Of a DNA stretch of 64,000 nt, positions 61,626 through 64,000 are shown one piece after another. Within the stretch, counting starts at the first letter, position 1; every line of letters begins with the position of its first letter. Origin of the DNA: MVYY01 sp012517575 (lineage in GTDB: Bacteria > Bacteroidota > Bacteroidia > Bacteroidales > Paludibacteraceae); NCBI GenBank assembly GCA_031629035.1, contig JAVLUG010000007.1, forward strand, positions 124,001 to 188,000, read 5' to 3'. The notes beneath the pieces were generated by a model that saw nothing but the letters and a program-made list of their open reading frames with translations, made no database searches and was not told the DNA's origin. The position numbers were made by a program, and so were the translations under genes.

Positions 61626-62213
61626 ATGGTGCATGAGTTTGAAAAAAGTCTTGTTTTTGAAAAAAGTCAGTTTCAACGAGCTGATAATTTTTATCGTGAA
61701 GTGTTACATGTTAACGAAATCAGAAGATTTTCAACTGATTCAACGGAAGATATGAGAATGCAGCTTCAGGATATTGATGTGGAACTGATAAAAAATAACC
61801 AAGCTTTCAATGTTTCCGAAAAATTCAGAGACAAGGATTTCGGCGATTTGTATTTGGAAGTTTTCAGTAAATATCCACATACGCGTGGTTGGCTCGAAAC
61901 CGGTTCGGCCGATATGTTAGTATATTTTGTTCCTGAAGCAGTCTATTGCTGCAATGCTCAAATTCTGCGAAAATTCTGCGTAAACAAATTGTTTCCCGAG
62001 ATTCCGGACGAATGGTACAAGGAAATTTTCTGTTCCGATGCTGCAATTAATTCCAAAAATTTAAATTTTTTCAGTCAGCAAACAATTATTCATCTTATCA
62101 AAGCGAATAATCAAACTGCAGACGGAAATCGCTGGTGCACTATTGGAATAAGTGTCTCATTTGATTTTTTTAAAAATAATGGATTGAACATCAGAAAGTT
62201 TATGTTTTCGTGA
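61626..62213 (+). CDS. Uncharacterised protein with nuclease-like (PD-(D/E)xK) pattern
   Basis: A 195-residue protein not assigned to a named family. The middle reads MQLQDIDVELIKNNQAF, SEKFRDKDFGDLYLEVFSK and GWLETGSADMLVYFVPEAVY. The spaced D, E and K with beta-strand context resemble the core of restriction-endonuclease-fold proteins, but this is inference. The C-terminal part ends in a beta strand with Phe residues. It starts 10 bases after the GH57 stop, so it is probably cotranscribed, though a link to glycogen is not obvious. Confidence 0.6.
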   Translation: MVHEFEKSLVFEKSQFQRADNFYREVLHVNEIRRFSTDSTEDMRMQLQDIDVELIKNNQAFNVSEKFRDKDFGDLYLEVFSKYPHTRGWLETGSADMLVYFVPEAVYCCNAQILRKFCVNKLFPEIPDEWYKEIFCSDAAINSKNLNFFSQQTIIHLIKANNQTADGNRWCTIGISVSFDFFKNNGLNIRKFMFS

Positions 62214-62298
62214 TTTTTTGAGATGTTCCCTCTTTGCTGCTATATTTTGAAGCAATATCAGAGATTCTAAACTGCTAAATCCAAAAATTGTTGACGAC

Positions 62299-62329
62299 TT
62301 GTTTCACGTTTTCTTTTTTTATACTTTTG
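62299..62329 (+). promoter_or_regulatory. Promoter of hisA
   Basis: TTG (62299-62301), 20 bases, TACTTTTG (62322-62329): a full consensus match, about 40 bases before the hisA ATG. Confidence 0.7.
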
Positions 62330-62368
62330 CCAACCTGTTTGTAGTAATTAGATACACAAAAAATTATA

Positions 62369-63088
62369 ATGGAAATTATTCCTGCCATTGACATTATTGA
62401 CGGTAAATGTGTTCGTCTGGCTCAAGGAGATTACGACAAGGTAAAAGTTTATAGCCGTAATCCTGAAGAGGTTGCAAAAATGTTTGCCGACGAAGGATTC
62501 AGACGATTGCACTTGGTAGATTTAGATGGAGCAAAAGCCCAGCACATTGTAAATTACAAAGTATTGGAAAAAATTACTTCGACGACGGATCTCATTGTTG
62601 ATTTTGGTGGAGGATTAAAGTCGGATGATGATTTGCGTATTGCTTTTGAATCTGGAGCATCGATGGTTACAGGAGGAAGCATAGCCGTAAAAAATCCCGA
62701 AATTTTGATTAAATGGCTGAAAAAATATAGCGGAGAAAAAATTATTTTAGGTGCCGACGCAAAAAACGACAAAATTGCCGTATCGGGCTGGACAGAAAGT
62801 ACCGAACTGGATTTGATTCCTTTCATTAAAGAATACGTTTCGAAAGGAATTAAATATGTTATTTGTACCGAAATAAGTCGGGATGGAATGCTACAGGGTC
62901 CTGCTGTTGAGTTGTACAAAAAAATAATTGCAGCCGAACCTCAGGTACACTTGATCGCAAGTGGAGGAGTGGGTTCACTTCAGGATATTGAAATGTTAAA
63001 TGAAGCTGGTATTCCGTCAGTTATTGTCGGAAAAGCAATTTACGAAGGCCATATTTCATTAAAAGAATTAAGTAGATATTTATCTTAA
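62369..63088 (+). CDS. hisA: ProFAR isomerase of histidine synthesis
   Basis: A 239-residue TIM-barrel isomerase (1-(5-phosphoribosyl)-5-[(5-phosphoribosylamino)methylideneamino]imidazole-4-carboxamide isomerase). It begins MEIIPAIDIIDGKCVRLAQGD with the catalytic Asp8. LHLVDLDGAK, DFGGGLKSDDD and ICTEISRDGMLQGP (second phosphate site and catalytic Asp region) follow, and LIASGGVGSLQDI is near the end. It stands apart from hisF and hisH in this window and from hisDC, with its own promoter. Confidence 0.95.
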   Translation: MEIIPAIDIIDGKCVRLAQGDYDKVKVYSRNPEEVAKMFADEGFRRLHLVDLDGAKAQHIVNYKVLEKITSTTDLIVDFGGGLKSDDDLRIAFESGASMVTGGSIAVKNPEILIKWLKKYSGEKIILGADAKNDKIAVSGWTESTELDLIPFIKEYVSKGIKYVICTEISRDGMLQGPAVELYKKIIAAEPQVHLIASGGVGSLQDIEMLNEAGIPSVIVGKAIYEGHISLKELSRYLS

Positions 63089-63132
63089 ATTTTAATTATA
63101 AGTATAATCAAATAATTTGTAATCAATAAGTT

Positions 63133-63585
63133 ATGTTGAAAGATATTTTATATGTTTCGGGGAAACCCGGTCTTTACAAAATGGTATCGCAAGGAAAAAA
63201 TCTAATGGTCATCGAATCGCTGAGCGATGGTAAACGCATACCGGTTTTTTCAAGCGATAAAATCGTATATTTGAAAGATATAGCTATTTTTACTGAAAAT
63301 GGAGAAGTTCCATTATCTGAAGTTTTTGAAAAAATCAAGACGAAGGAAAATGGAGCAAAATGCAGTGTCGATGCAAAATCGGGACATGAAAAACTGGTTC
63401 AATATTTCGAAGAGATTCTTCCCGATTACGATAGAAACAGAGTTTATCCGAGCGACATTCGAAAACTGATTAATTGGTACAACATTTTGGTGGATGCACA
63501 ATTGACAGATTTTACAGAAGCAGAAACTGAAGAAAAAATTGAAACGGCATCAGATAAAACAGAAGAAATTTCTTCAGAAAATTAA
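63133..63585 (+). CDS. DUF5606 protein
   Basis: A 150-residue protein whose N-terminus (MLKDILYVSGKPGLYKMV, SDGKRIPVFSSDKI) matches the DUF5606 family of Bacteroidetes. The middle contains NRVYPSDIRKLINWYNIL. The C-terminus is acidic and low-complexity. Function is unknown. It stands 15 bases before the Nif3-family gene, with which it probably forms an operon. Confidence 0.85.
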   Translation: MLKDILYVSGKPGLYKMVSQGKNLMVIESLSDGKRIPVFSSDKIVYLKDIAIFTENGEVPLSEVFEKIKTKENGAKCSVDAKSGHEKLVQYFEEILPDYDRNRVYPSDIRKLINWYNILVDAQLTDFTEAETEEKIETASDKTEEISSEN

Positions 63586-63600
63586 ATTCATTTTCGACCA

Positions 63601-64000
63601 TGAAAGTTCAATCTGTTTGTAATATTCTGGAAGAATTTGCACCTTTGGCACTGCAAGAGGCTTATGACAATGCAGGGCTGATAGTGGGCGAACCTTTCAT
63701 GGAAGTTACAGGCATTTTGATTACTTTGGATGTTACAATGGAAGTGTTGGAGGAAGCTCATCGAAAAGAATGTAATTTTATTTTAGCTCATCATCCTTTG
63801 ATTTTCAATCCGTTAAAACGTCTTATAGGTCAGAATGAAACCGAACGTTGCGTTGTTTTTGCATTGAAGAACGATTTGGCTGTTTATGCAGCCCATACCA
63901 ATCTGGACAACCTTTGGAATGGTGTTAACCATAAAATTGCCGAAAAATTGAAATTGATGAATACACAAGTTTTAAAGCCTTTGTCTCATCAATTGCTTAA
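63601..64000 (+). CDS. Nif3-like dinuclear metal-centre protein (YbgI/YqfO family), 5' part
   Basis: The ATG at 63601 opens a frame that runs off the end of the window (133 codons seen). It reads MKVQSVCNILEEFAPLALQEAYDNAGL, then LDVTMEVLEEA and ILAHHPLIF, whose histidines bind the metal pair, and AAHTNLDN. These are the hallmarks of Nif3-family proteins, annotated as GTP cyclohydrolase 1 type 2 homologues with unsettled function. The Bacteroidetes form has a central insert that would lie beyond the window. Confidence 0.9.

Overview
The window looks like a chromosomal segment of an AT-rich member of the Bacteroidales. The reasons are promoter -7 boxes of the form TAnnTTTG, the near absence of Shine-Dalgarno sequences, and several typical Bacteroidetes genes: the methylmalonyl-CoA decarboxylase set, a DUF5606 protein, a Porin_O_P protein, the GDE/GT4/GH57 glycogen cluster, and a capsule or O-antigen locus with Wbp- and Fnl-type sugar genes. 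The genus cannot be named from the sequence alone. No rRNA, transposase, integrase or CRISPR array was found.

Layout. 1-9.9 kb is core metabolism: the end of an S9 peptidase, a sugar transporter with a ROK glucokinase, a convergent nucleoside transporter, then methylmalonyl-CoA epimerase followed by the four subunits of a sodium-pumping methylmalonyl-CoA decarboxylase. The carboxyltransferase gene of that complex is broken by a frameshift in a run of seven T. 9.9-25 kb holds tRNA-Met(CAT), hisD-hisC, a HAD phosphatase with a porin, tRNA-Pro(CGG), a small lipoprotein, aroK, a peptide transporter, phoH-purC, lysS, dnaB and a helix-hairpin-helix protein.

25.2-54.6 kb is a surface polysaccharide locus, almost entirely on the + strand. 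It opens with wbpA-B-D-E homologues (amino-uronic acid synthesis). A HEPN/MNT toxin-antitoxin pair follows, with the HEPN gene interrupted by an in-frame stop. Next come legB, a decapitated legC, an AT-rich SDR plus PIG-L insert, and a C-terminal PIG-L remnant. Then follow the flippase, glycosyltransferases, acyltransferase, a ptmE-like nucleotidyltransferase, the polymerase, and the UDP-N-acetyl-L-fucosamine genes fnlA, fnlB and fnlC. The three fnl genes are separated by a four-helix-bundle gene, a DUF4143 ATPase and a KilA-N gene. The locus ends with a propeller protein, a WbuB-like transferase, an acetyltransferase, a NodB-type deacetylase, an epimerase/reductase and a WbpL-like initiating transferase. 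A Wzz-like chain-length gene and a rhomboid protease lie on the opposite strand just beyond.

56.9-64 kb carries the alpha-glucan cluster (debranching enzyme, glycogen-synthase-like GT4, GH57), an unrecognised nuclease-fold protein, hisA, a DUF5606 gene and the start of a Nif3-family gene.

The most informative signals lie in the polysaccharide locus. It is a mosaic by base composition, with gene remnants marking both ends of one cassette exchange. Accessory genes split the fnl operon. Several families of degenerate short repeats fill the gaps, and one of them (8-nt units of the ATCAACAA type) has entered fnlC in frame and is translated as an 8-residue repeat. A 111-bp perfect direct repeat brackets the ATPase gene, and a 180-bp-period tandem repeat with a 20-24-bp palindrome lies in front of legB.
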